Origin: a bacterium DOLZORAL124_64_63
Lineage (GTDB): Bacteria > Krumholzibacteriota > Krumholzibacteriia > LZORAL124-64-63
Direction: 5' to 3'
Assembly (NCBI GenBank): GCA_002747875.1
Contig: PDQT01000101.1
Span: 1 to 32,272 of the forward strand
DNA: 32,272 bases
A program made the translations under genes and the position numbers. The notes beneath the pieces were generated by a model that worked only from the letters and a program-made list of their open reading frames with translations, was not told where the DNA came from and did no database searches. Of the stretch, positions 1 to 7,116 are shown one piece after another; position 1 is the first letter of the stretch; every line of letters starts with the position of its first letter.

Positions 1-16
1 ATTGCATCGGTCTTCA

Positions 17-33
17 GTTGAGAATTTCTCAAC
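17..33. repeat. Perfect 17-bp palindrome at the transposase break point
   Basis: GTTGAGAA-T-TTCTCAAC is an 8-1-8 perfect inverted repeat. It overlaps the premature stop (29-31) of the transposase fragment, exactly where homology to the ISKra4-type protein appears to end. It may mark a rearrangement junction or be chance; no T-tract follows that would make it a clear terminator. Confidence 0.5.
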
Positions 34-121
34 CCAGAGCACTCTGATAAACATGGCGTTCAATTCTCACGTCTCCATAAGGTGTCTGATATGTTTTTTC
101 AATTTTAGCTTTTGAAGTCAT
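29..121 (-). pseudogene. Truncated second frame of an ISKra4-like transposase (30 codons)
   Basis: This reading frame opens with an ATG that overlaps the stop of the preceding ORF in the ATGA arrangement and ends after 30 codons at TGA (31..29). The peptide contains TPYGDVRIERHVYQSALG, which resembles the conserved TPYG-x-V-x-V-x-RHVYQ segment of ISKra4-family transposases. In that family the segment is followed by a GG-x-T-x-CPL motif and a long catalytic part. None of the three frames beyond the stop shows such a continuation, so the element seems broken here rather than merely cut by the window edge. The assignment rests on motif memory only. Confidence 0.5.
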
Positions 122-312
122 TTTTTCCCTTCAACTAGTATCGGTGAACCGTCCGTATCAAACCTGAGCAGAGATTCTCCGGTTGCCAGACTGCCGACCT
201 TATTCAATTGCGACTGTATCAGCTCTTCTGATTCCAGCATTGATTTCCCGTAAGGAATTTCCACCTGAACTGTAAAACTTGTTTCCGATCTTGAAATAAT
301 CTTGGCATCCAT
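118..312 (-). CDS. N-terminal ORF of an ISKra4-family transposase (remnant)
   Basis: This is a 64-residue ORF beginning at ATG 312, chosen because AAAGGA lies six bases upstream; an in-frame ATG at 327 would add five residues. The segment from SMLESEELIQ through FDTDGSPI matches the N-terminal region I know from ISKra4-type transposases (a long E-rich helix, then an FDTDGSPI-like motif). It ends in an ATGA overlap with the next fragment (29-121). Some members of this family are split in two overlapping ORFs joined by frameshifting, so the overlap could be original. The lack of a catalytic domain downstream says the copy is dead. It could alternatively be a small conserved hypothetical gene. 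Confidence 0.5.
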   Translation of the reverse strand: MDAKIISRSETSFTVQVEIPYGKSMLESEELIQSQLNKVGSLATGESLLRFDTDGSPILVEGKK

Positions 313-327
313 GATATATCCTTTCAT

Positions 328-575
328 TATTAAAGTTGTTTTTTGATTTTGGGCAGCATAGCATAAATGTTAATATAAATCTACATAATATTAAGGCCTT
401 ACCCCTAAAAAGATGACTACCCGCTGCTTTCATGTTATGATATCAGAGTATTATTGCCATACTTTCTTTCTTCCCGGAAAAATTCTGTCCAGGAAATTCT
501 GAGGCAGATGGAAATCCGCCATAGAAAACGCAAAGCCGCATCCGAAAGCGCCGCGCAAAAACGGAAGCATATACG
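328..575. other. Intergenic region between the IS remnant and trmO
   Basis: The first part (about 328-450) is AT-rich, unlike the GC-rich genes that follow, and probably belongs to the insertion sequence. A 10-bp palindrome TAAGGCCTTA lies at 392-401, followed by a run of C (402-405). Read on the minus strand this gives GGGGTAAGGCC, a candidate terminus of the element, unverified. The second part (about 470-575) is denser in G+C. It contains a 23-codon basic reading frame (508-579) whose TGA overlaps the trmO ATG. No convincing promoter was identified. Confidence 0.4.
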
Positions 576-1007
576 ATGAATCTCGGAAAAAATATGAACC
601 CGCTCGCCCAGTTGACCGCCATTGGCGTTGTCCGGTCAGAACTGAAAACACTGGAAGACTGCCCCAAACAGGGATATGAAGGCGCCCCGTCGGCCCGGAT
701 CGACATCCTGCCGCCGTATCGGGACGCCCTCTTGGGGATGAAACCGGGAGCTAGGGTGGCCGTGCTGACCTGGCTCCACAATTCGGACCGGGACACCCTG
801 GTGGTTCACCCCCGCCACAACCCGAAAAATCCCCTGACCGGGGTCTTTCTGACCCGCTCCCCCAACCGGCCCAATCCCATCGGCCTCCACGAAGTCACGG
901 TGACGGCGGTGGATGAAACCGGCCTGACCGCAGACCCGCTGGAGGCCCTGGACGGCACCCCGGTCATTGACATCAAGATTTCCCTGCCGCCGGGGAAGAA
1001 AAAATAA
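576..1007 (+). CDS. trmO: tRNA N6-threonylcarbamoyladenosine-37 N6-methyltransferase (TrmO/TsaA/YaeB family)
   Basis: The 143-residue protein matches the TrmO family, which uses SAM to methylate t6A at position 37 of certain tRNAs (m6t6A37) and so fine-tunes decoding. Visible hallmarks are an IGVVRSEL start to the beta-barrel fold, then FLTRSPNRPNPIGLHEV (about residues 89-105), the SAM-binding signature of the family, and LEALDGTPVIDIK near the C-terminus. It is shorter than E. coli TrmO, which carries an extra C-terminal domain; single-domain versions are common. The ATG at 576 has GGAAG about eight bases upstream. A second ATG at 594 also has a purine-rich stretch in front, so the first six residues are uncertain. 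It is followed directly by a sigma-factor remnant. Confidence 0.88.
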   Translation: MNLGKNMNPLAQLTAIGVVRSELKTLEDCPKQGYEGAPSARIDILPPYRDALLGMKPGARVAVLTWLHNSDRDTLVVHPRHNPKNPLTGVFLTRSPNRPNPIGLHEVTVTAVDETGLTADPLEALDGTPVIDIKISLPPGKKK

Positions 1008-1201
1008 CCGGCGGGCTCAGACCGCACATTCCTTCCGCAATCAGCGCCTGCGGATCTGCCGGAAAAAGACCGGCTCTTTCTGCGCCTGCACATCGACGAG
1101 AAACTGGGAATACAGGAAACCGCCCGCCTCATGCGTATCTCCCCCCAGAGGGCCTGTACTCCCTCCACAGGCTGCGGGAATATCCTGGCGCCGGGAACTG
1201 A
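1008..1201 (+). pseudogene. Frameshifted remnant of a sigma-70-type region 4 (C-terminal HTH)
   Basis: Directly after the trmO stop and in the same frame, the sequence reads LPEKDRLFLRLHIDEKLGI, then QETARLMRISPQRA up to about 1152. It then continues convincingly only in another frame as LYSLHRLREYPGAGN, ending with TGA at 1199-1201. Joined, these pieces have the shape of sigma region 4: a 'processing' helix, a 'cheap-copy' HTH, and a recognition helix followed by R-x-R-E. A one-base loss around 1147-1153 explains the break. No start codon or region 2 precedes it, so only the 3' part of the gene is left. The family call is an inference from pattern; it could also be another Fis/LuxR-like HTH. 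Confidence 0.45.
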
Positions 1202-1288
1202 TATTTTCCTCTTTTTCCATCCCTTCTTGACAATCCATCGGCTTTCCGCTTTGAAAGGCAGGGGAACAGCCACACTCAGGGGAAAAAA

Positions 1289-2089
1289 GTGGACGAAATA
1301 CGGGTCGGATATGTGCAGATGAACGTACGGACAGGCCGGGAGGCGGAAAACCGGGAAACGGCCGCTGCCGGTATCCGGGAGCTGGCGGCCCGGGGGGCGG
1401 TCCTGGGCGTTCTGCCGGAATTATGGTCCAGCGGATTCGATTATGCGGATCTGGAAGGCCACGCCCGGCGCTTCCCGGACCTGGTGGCGTTCCTGTCGGC
1501 CACGGCCCGGGAACACGGCATCTGCCTGGCCGGCTCACTTCCTGAATACACGGAACAGGGGATCCATAATACCCTTGTCATGGTGGACGCCGACGGTGAA
1601 TATCTCGGTGGATACCGGAAAATCCATCTTTTCACCAAGACCGGCGAACACCTGCATTTCGCCAGCGGCGACGCACCGGTCCTCCTGCGGACCTCCCTGG
1701 GACTGGCGGGCCTCATGATCTGCTATGACCTGCGCTTTCCGGAACTGTGCCGGGGCCTGACCATTGCCGGCGCAAAACTCGTCATCGTGGCCGCCCAATG
1801 GCCGGCTGCGCGCAAACACCACTGGGACGCCCTGCTCCAGGCCCGGGCCATTGAAAACCAGATCTTCATCATCGGCGTCAACCGGGTGGGAAAAGACGGC
1901 GATACGCTGTTTTCCGGGCATTCCGCCATTATTTCTCCCAATGGCGAAATTCTTTCCTTTTCTGCAGACCGGCCGGAGGCGGCCTCCGCCGTCATCTCTT
2001 TTGCCGGGCAGCAAAAACTGCGGGATCTCATCCCCTGCCTCCGGGAACGGCGCCCCCATGTCTATGGACGCGATGCCGATGAACGCTAA
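1289..2089 (+). CDS. Carbon-nitrogen hydrolase (nitrilase superfamily, omega-amidase-like)
   Basis: The 266-residue protein has the nitrilase triad: Glu44 in LPELWSSGF, Lys111 in YRKIHLF and Cys145 in MICYDLRFPEL. The CYDLRFPEL context is typical of the Nit2/YafV omega-amidase branch, which hydrolyses alpha-keto acid amides such as 2-oxoglutaramate, but the substrate cannot be fixed from sequence. Nothing suggests a signal peptide, so it should be cytoplasmic. The start is a GTG with AGGGG six to seven bases upstream. The 3' end overlaps the start of rfaE2 (2058) by about 30 bases, so the two are probably co-transcribed and coupled with prsK. Confidence 0.85.
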   Translation: MDEIRVGYVQMNVRTGREAENRETAAAGIRELAARGAVLGVLPELWSSGFDYADLEGHARRFPDLVAFLSATAREHGICLAGSLPEYTEQGIHNTLVMVDADGEYLGGYRKIHLFTKTGEHLHFASGDAPVLLRTSLGLAGLMICYDLRFPELCRGLTIAGAKLVIVAAQWPAARKHHWDALLQARAIENQIFIIGVNRVGKDGDTLFSGHSAIISPNGEILSFSADRPEAASAVISFAGQQKLRDLIPCLRERRPHVYGRDADER

Positions 2090-2564
2090 ACTGCGAAGCA
2101 CCACGGAAATCGAAACCGAAGCGGCCGAAATGCGCGAAAAAGGACAGCGCATCTGCTTCACCAATGGCTGCTTCGACCTGCTGCATATCGGTCATACCCG
2201 TTATCTGGCCAAGGCCCGCTCCCTGGGCGATATCCTCATCGTGGGACTCAATACCGACGCATCCGTCCGTCGGATCAAGGGCGATAAACGGCCCATTATC
2301 GAAGAAGAACGCCGGGCGGAAGTCCTCGGAGCCCTGGCCTGCGTGGACCGGGTAGTGCTCTTTGATGATCCGGCCCCCCTGGGGCTGATCCGGGCCATCG
2401 TCCCCCATGTGCTGGTCAAGGGCGCGGACTGGGCCGAATCCGATATCATCGGCGGGGATTTCGTCACCTCCCGGGGCGGGAAGGTCGCCCGGATCGCGCT
2501 GGCGCCCGATGCGTCCACATCCGCCATTATCGAACGCATCCACCGGCGGTACCGCACCGGATGA
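2058..2564 (+). CDS. rfaE2: D-glycero-beta-D-manno-heptose 1-phosphate adenylyltransferase
   Basis: The protein is about 168 residues and corresponds to the separate adenylyltransferase half of HldE. It transfers AMP from ATP to heptose-1-phosphate in ADP-heptose synthesis for lipopolysaccharide inner core. The nucleotidyltransferase signature is clear: FTNGCFDLLHIGHTRYL with the HxGH motif, then VGLNTDASVRRIKG, and a C-terminal STSAIIERI segment. This indicates a Gram-negative envelope. Four in-frame ATGs (2058, 2064, 2073, 2079) could start it; the first is favoured because GGGAACGG lies just upstream. Its stop overlaps the prsK start in an ATGA junction, so translation is probably coupled. 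The separate kinase half (rfaE1) is not in the window. Confidence 0.9.
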   Translation: MSMDAMPMNAKLRSTTEIETEAAEMREKGQRICFTNGCFDLLHIGHTRYLAKARSLGDILIVGLNTDASVRRIKGDKRPIIEEERRAEVLGALACVDRVVLFDDPAPLGLIRAIVPHVLVKGADWAESDIIGGDFVTSRGGKVARIALAPDASTSAIIERIHRRYRTG

Positions 2565-4786
2565 GCCTGTTTTACGCCGCCGCCACGGCCATCGCTGCCA
2601 CCGGCCTGTTCACCGCCGGAATCCGCAGGGGAGAACGGCTGTATTATCTTTCCCTGCTGCAATCCTTTCTGCTCCTTCCTTTTCTGGCCCTCCAGTACCT
2701 GTTATTGAGCCTGCAGCCGGCGGCCTATCCGTCCCTTCCCCTTCTTTATACCGAACTGATCATCGCCTGTGTCTGGCTTGGCTCCGCCTACTGGCTCCAT
2801 GCGGCCCTGGAAGCGAAGCCGCTGATTTCCAGAACGGCGGTATCCATATCCGTCGGGGTTTCTCTTTTTCTCGTGGCGGCGGGGATACGCGAGTCCTTTC
2901 TGCCGCCGCGATATATGCTGGACGCCCGGCATCTGGCATTCTTTCCCGCCGCTTTTTTCACCACCACCAATATCCTTCTCCTGATCGCGCTGGCCCTGAT
3001 GGCCTGTCGGCTGGAGGGTTTCTGGCGGAGACTGTCTCCCAAACAGAGATGGGAATACAAATACCTGGTCGCCGGCAAATATCTGTTCTGCGCCACCGCC
3101 GGATGGGCCGTATCCTACCGGATGATGTACACGCGGATGGACATGGAACAGTGCCGGCTCCTGGTGGCGTTGTACACCATGGCATGGGCCATGATTCTGT
3201 TCGCGGTGCTGCGGCATCGCCTTCTGAACCGCAAATTTTATGTGAGCCGAAAGGTGGTATATGCCTTTGTGGCGCCCATGGCCTTCGGTTCCTACCTGAT
3301 TTTGATCGGGCTCATGGTCCTGTTCATGCGGATCATGGATATCGAATTTCCTGTGGTGCTGCGATGGTTTCTCATCATCGCCGGCGGCACCGGAGTGGCC
3401 CTTCTGGCCGTATCCGGCCGGATCCGTCATTCGGTCAAATATTTTGTCAGCACTCATTTTTACGTCAATAAATATGAATACCGGGATGAATGGCTGTCTT
3501 TTTCCCGCCTGCTGCAGGATGCCGAATCCGAAGCAGAGGTCATCGCGGCCCTGGAGCATGTGCTGTCGAAAAGCCTGTACACCAACGCGGTATATATCTG
3601 GGTGGATTCCGGCGACGGCATGTATCTGCCCGCCGGAGGCTGTCACAGGGGAGAGGAGGAAAGAGCGCTGCCAGCCGATCACGGCCTGATCCAATACCTG
3701 GGTGCACATGGGATCTGGCGGGAGCAGGCGGAAAAATCCAGGGCCGCATTTCCCGATATTCTCCACCCGGTTTCCGCTGCCCCGGATTCGGCGGCCGGGC
3801 TTTCCCTGGCCGTCCCGCTGAGCCTCGGGGACCGGATACTGGGCGTCATTGGTCTGGGAAGGGAATTCACCGGCGGGCAGTACGGGGAAGATGATTACGA
3901 TCTGTTAACGGCCATCGGAACACAGGCGGCCAGCGCCCTGATGGCCGTGCGCATGGCCGAAAAAGTGGCGGAAATGCGCCGGCAGGAAGCCTGGGACGTA
4001 ATGAGCGCCTTTATCCTCCACGATGTCAAAAACGCCGCAAGCATGCTGAGCCTGATACGCCAGAACGCACCCCGGCATCTGCATGATCCGGAATTTCAGG
4101 AAGACATGCTGGAAACCATTGACGACGCCCTGCGCCGGATGGGCAAAGTGCAGGGGCGGCTTTCCGCCTTGCGTCGGGAAATTATTCCGGAAAACGAACC
4201 GGTCCGGATAGCCGAATTCGCGGATACAGTGGTCCGGCGCATGGAACGCCGCCTGGCCGGACTGTATATGCAGGTTCTTCCGGAAGAAGACGCGGTGCTG
4301 ACGACGGATCCCGAACTTTTGTCCCGTATTTTTGAAAATCTGATGATCAACGCCCTGGAAGCCGGGGGAAAGGGCACCCGCCTGTTTATCCGCATCCGCC
4401 GCGTGGAAGAAAACGGGCAGCAGAAACTGGAACTCGGTTTTCGTGATGACGGCCCCGGCATAGCGTCGGATCTTTTGCCGGATGCCATTTTCGAACCCTT
4501 TCAGACCACAAAGGAAAATGGCAGCGGCGTGGGCCTCTGGCAGGTCAAACGCCTGGTCTCCCTGCTTGGCGGCGGTATCCGGGTATCGGCGGGCACATCA
4601 GACTTTCCCGATGAGGGAAAACCGGTTTCCGGCGCCGAATTCCTCCTGCGATTTCCCGTCACCCCGACGGCCCCGCCTGCGGAAACCGGCAAACGTCAAT
4701 TCCACCGACGCCTGAAACCGGCTGTTGCGTCCCGGTCAGGAAAATATGTCGCAAAAACCGACACCTCCGGAAATAATTCCACGTAA
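2561..4786 (+). CDS. prsK: PEP-CTERM-system sensor histidine kinase PrsK
   Basis: The 741-residue protein starts with about 285 residues of membrane segments (roughly eight hydrophobic helices), followed by a GAF-like sensor (about 300-460). The dimerisation/phosphoacceptor helix reads FILHDVKNAASMLSLI (His about 487), the form seen in PrsK proteins rather than the usual HE/HD-L-R type. The HATPase has an N-box NLMINALEAG (about 592), G1 DDGPGIA (about 630) and G2 GSGVGLW (about 654). In known systems PrsK pairs with PrsR, a sigma-54 activator that controls PEP-CTERM and exopolysaccharide genes. No prsR is in this window. A PEP-CTERM gene with a sigma-54-type promoter follows directly, which supports the assignment. 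The start overlaps rfaE2 by four bases. Confidence 0.87.
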   Translation: MSLFYAAATAIAATGLFTAGIRRGERLYYLSLLQSFLLLPFLALQYLLLSLQPAAYPSLPLLYTELIIACVWLGSAYWLHAALEAKPLISRTAVSISVGVSLFLVAAGIRESFLPPRYMLDARHLAFFPAAFFTTTNILLLIALALMACRLEGFWRRLSPKQRWEYKYLVAGKYLFCATAGWAVSYRMMYTRMDMEQCRLLVALYTMAWAMILFAVLRHRLLNRKFYVSRKVVYAFVAPMAFGSYLILIGLMVLFMRIMDIEFPVVLRWFLIIAGGTGVALLAVSGRIRHSVKYFVSTHFYVNKYEYRDEWLSFSRLLQDAESEAEVIAALEHVLSKSLYTNAVYIWVDSGDGMYLPAGGCHRGEEERALPADHGLIQYLGAHGIWREQAEKSRAAFPDILHPVSAAPDSAAGLSLAVPLSLGDRILGVIGLGREFTGGQYGEDDYDLLTAIGTQAASALMAVRMAEKVAEMRRQEAWDVMSAFILHDVKNAASMLSLIRQNAPRHLHDPEFQEDMLETIDDALRRMGKVQGRLSALRREIIPENEPVRIAEFADTVVRRMERRLAGLYMQVLPEEDAVLTTDPELLSRIFENLMINALEAGGKGTRLFIRIRRVEENGQQKLELGFRDDGPGIASDLLPDAIFEPFQTTKENGSGVGLWQVKRLVSLLGGGIRVSAGTSDFPDEGKPVSGAEFLLRFPVTPTAPPAETGKRQFHRRLKPAVASRSGKYVAKTDTSGNNST

Positions 4787-4815
4787 AAGACTATAAAAAC
4801 AAAAAGTTAAAATAT

Positions 4816-4830
4816 TGGCACAAAAACTGC
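4816..4830 (+). promoter_or_regulatory. Sigma-54-type (-24/-12) promoter of the PEP-CTERM gene
   Basis: TGGCAC-AAAAA-CTGC fits the consensus TGGCAC-N5-TTGC with one mismatch. The invariant GG (4817-4818) and GC (4829-4830) are exactly 12 bases apart. Transcription would start near 4842, about 50 bases before the ATG at 4891. The surrounding sequence is AT-rich. The likely activator is a PrsR-type protein acting with the PrsK encoded immediately upstream; this is inference. Confidence 0.72.
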
Positions 4831-4890
4831 TTGATTATTAAATCAAAATCATGAAACATAAATCCCAAACAAAACAGAGAGGAGAATGAG

Positions 4891-5613
4891 ATGAAAAAAT
4901 ATCTCACACCCGTTGCCTTTTTTGCCTGCCTTATTTTATGCGTCTCCGGCGCATGGGCTCTTGAAACCCCTGTTAATTTCGACAGATGGCCGGATGGCGG
5001 CGCGGAAAGGAATCTGGACGATATCCTGGATTCCCTGTACGGATGGGGGAATCTGGAACGTATTGATGACGCCGTTGACACGCACTGGGTGCTGGCGAAC
5101 ACCGGCGGCCCGAACGCTCTTGACGGCGGCGCCATTGCCCAGGCCAAATATGCCGGCTTCGGAGAAACGTTCGGATACTGGGCCGGCGGCACTTTCCATG
5201 ATCTGTTCTCCATCGCTCCCGGCAGCGGCAATAATTTCGACAACGGCATCGGGCTGAACCCGACTGTGCTGGATGGAACGATTGATGAGGCAATCGTCGG
5301 GTCCGGTCCCTTTGAACTGGGCCTGGATCCCTCGGGGACGAATATGGTATGGAGCAGTGATCCGACGAAAAATGACAAGAGAAAGGGACAGTTCCTGGAC
5401 CATATGGTCACCTACCGCATCGTCGGCGGCGCGAATAACGAAATCGGAAATTATGTCGTTGCCTGGGAAGATCTGCCTATACTGGGCGACCATGATTATA
5501 ACGATGTCGTTATTGAACTCAGCGGCGTGCGGCCCACCCCGGAACCGGGAACGGTCATCCTCATGGGGCTGGGTCTCCTGGGCCTGGGTATTTTGCAGCT
5601 CCGGAGAAAATAA
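4891..5613 (+). CDS. PEP-CTERM sorting-domain protein with DUF4114-like region
   Basis: This is a 240-residue exported protein. It has an N-terminal signal peptide (MKKYLTPV, a hydrophobic core, then a GAWA cleavage region near residue 23) and a C-terminal PEP-CTERM tripartite tail. In that tail PEPGT begins at about residue 217, followed by a Gly/Leu-rich membrane helix and RRK. Such tails are recognised by an exosortase (EpsH/XrtA type), which is not in the window. Upstream of the tail, the segment VAWEDLPILGDHDYNDVVIEL resembles the DUF4114 motif (D-x-D-x-ND), often found in PEP-CTERM surface proteins and possibly calcium-binding. GAGAGGAGA upstream of ATG 4891 is a strong ribosome binding site. 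Probably a surface or biofilm matrix protein. Confidence 0.88.
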   Translation: MKKYLTPVAFFACLILCVSGAWALETPVNFDRWPDGGAERNLDDILDSLYGWGNLERIDDAVDTHWVLANTGGPNALDGGAIAQAKYAGFGETFGYWAGGTFHDLFSIAPGSGNNFDNGIGLNPTVLDGTIDEAIVGSGPFELGLDPSGTNMVWSSDPTKNDKRKGQFLDHMVTYRIVGGANNEIGNYVVAWEDLPILGDHDYNDVVIELSGVRPTPEPGTVILMGLGLLGLGILQLRRK

Positions 5614-5708
5614 GTATCGCACCGGCGTTTTCTATTAATGAAAAATGCCTGCAGAATCTGATCCGTAAAAAATATCGACATCATTCGAACGCACCGAAAA
5701 GAACGAAC

Positions 5709-5745
5709 AGGAGCGATTTCCATAAGCTGGGAATCGCTCCTTTTT
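5709..5745 (+). terminator. Intrinsic terminator downstream of the PEP-CTERM gene
   Basis: AGGAGCGATTTCC (5709-5721) pairs with GGGAATCGCTCCT (5729-5741), a 13-bp stem with one mismatch and a seven-base loop, followed by TTTTATTT. It lies about 95 bases after the PEP-CTERM stop. The gap before it (5614-5708) shows no gene, and the terminator isolates this gene from flhG. Confidence 0.8.
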
Positions 5746-5818
5746 ATTTGGCACAGCCAGGGGCCCCGGTTATTGGAGGCGTTTTCTGCCGCCGCTCCGG
5801 CCATGGACCGGGAAGAGA

Positions 5819-5932
5819 ATGAGATTTCGGTTGAAACCGCCGGATGTCATTGGTACGATGTCCAGATTTCCCGTCACCATCCAAATTGATATCCACCATC
5901 GCGCCGAAGGGAAAAACCGGAACCGAAGATGA
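5819..5932 (+). CDS. Possible 37-residue peptide coupled to the flhG-like gene
   Basis: ATG 5819 is preceded by GGGAAGAG and opens a 37-codon frame whose TGA (5930-5932) overlaps the flhG ATG at 5929 in an ATGA junction. The peptide is strongly basic at its C-terminus (EGKNRNRR) and matches no family I know. It may be a leader that couples translation, or a chance ORF. The rest of the 5746-5928 stretch holds no recognisable gene or promoter. Confidence 0.25.
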   Translation: MRFRLKPPDVIGTMSRFPVTIQIDIHHRAEGKNRNRR

Positions 5933-7116
5933 CGCCGAAGCTCGCCGCCTGCCTTAGAGAACTGGAAGTCGATACAGCCGCCGGCAAAACGCCGAATCTG
6001 GAGGAAATCCGCCAGGCATGGCGGGATATGGTATTTGTCTGGCACCCGGACCGGTTTCTGGCCAACGCGCGGATACGCGCCCGGGCGGAACGCAAAATCC
6101 GCCGCCTGAACCATGCCTATGAACACATCATGGCCGCCATGACCGGTTCCGGGCGTTTGGCGCCGACAGCGGCCTCCCTCTCTCCTGGCACACGGAAAAA
6201 CGAATCCGCATCATGCCGGACGCCCGGTTCCGGTTTCATGCCACAGCCCCGTCCGCAAAACGCGGACGGGATGCGCGGGAAACGGGTGATCGCCATCGCC
6301 AGCGGCAAGGGCGGGGTGGGGAAAACCAATTTTTCCGTGAACCTGTCGCTCGCCCTGGCGGAATCGGGAATGCGCGTTACCATCCTGGACGCGGATTTGG
6401 GCATGGCCAATGTGGATGTGCTGTGCGGCTTGACGCCCCGGACCGGATTGGCCGAAGTCATTGCCGGAAAAAAATCCCTTCCCGATGTGGTCATCCGTCC
6501 TTTTCCCGGCGTACAGATCATTCCCGGCGTATCCGGGGTGGCAAAACTATCGGATCTGACGGAAGAACAGCGGGATTCCTTTTTCGCGGCTCTGGCCGAT
6601 TATGACGCACGGGACCAGAGCGATCTGCTGCTCATTGATATCGGGGCAGGCATGTCCAAAACCGTCCGGTATTTCATGCGGGCCGCCTCGGAAACCATCC
6701 TGGTACTCACGCCCGAGCCCACCTCTCTCACCGACGCCTACGCCCTGATCAAAACCGTTACCGCCGACGGGGGTATTATTCCCATGCGAGTGGTAGTGAA
6801 CAAGACGGCTTCCGAAGCCGAAGCCCGCCGCACCGTGGACAGCCTGACCCGCATTACCCGCCGTTTCCTGGGATTCGACCCGCCGTATCTGGGATATATC
6901 CGCCGGGACGAAGCCGTTTTGCGGGCGGTGCGCCGGCAGAGCCCCTGGGTGATTTCTCATCCCGGCAGCCGGGCCTCCATGTGCGTTCGCCGGATCGCCC
7001 GGCGCCTCACGGAAAATGCCGCCCAGGCCGAAACAGAGGCGGCCGGCGGCGTTCGTGGATTCTTCAAACGGATGTCTGGCCTTCTGGCCGGGCGCCCATC
7101 CCGCCCGTCGCCTTAA
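5929..7116 (+). CDS. flhG: FlhG/FleN-like MinD-type ATPase with N-terminal J-domain
   Basis: The 395-residue protein has two parts. Residues about 8-68 form a J-domain: helix II EEIRQAWRDMVFVW, the HPD motif at 39-41 followed by RF, and helix III ending RRLNHAYEHIM. After a loose linker (70-115) comes a MinD/ParA ATPase with the deviant Walker A SGKGGVGKTNF (about 125-135), DADLGMANVDVLCG, LLIDIGAG and VVVNKTASEAEA. The DADLGMANVD pattern and the flagellar neighbourhood point to FlhG/FleN, which controls flagellar number with FlhF and restrains the FleQ-type activator. Classical FlhG carries a short FlhF-activating DQAxxLR helix at its N-terminus; that is not seen, and the J-domain takes its place. 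Its 3' end overlaps the convergent regulator gene by four bases. The flhG name is less certain than the ATPase class. Confidence 0.8.
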   Translation: MTPKLAACLRELEVDTAAGKTPNLEEIRQAWRDMVFVWHPDRFLANARIRARAERKIRRLNHAYEHIMAAMTGSGRLAPTAASLSPGTRKNESASCRTPGSGFMPQPRPQNADGMRGKRVIAIASGKGGVGKTNFSVNLSLALAESGMRVTILDADLGMANVDVLCGLTPRTGLAEVIAGKKSLPDVVIRPFPGVQIIPGVSGVAKLSDLTEEQRDSFFAALADYDARDQSDLLLIDIGAGMSKTVRYFMRAASETILVLTPEPTSLTDAYALIKTVTADGGIIPMRVVVNKTASEAEARRTVDSLTRITRRFLGFDPPYLGYIRRDEAVLRAVRRQSPWVISHPGSRASMCVRRIARRLTENAAQAETEAAGGVRGFFKRMSGLLAGRPSRPSP

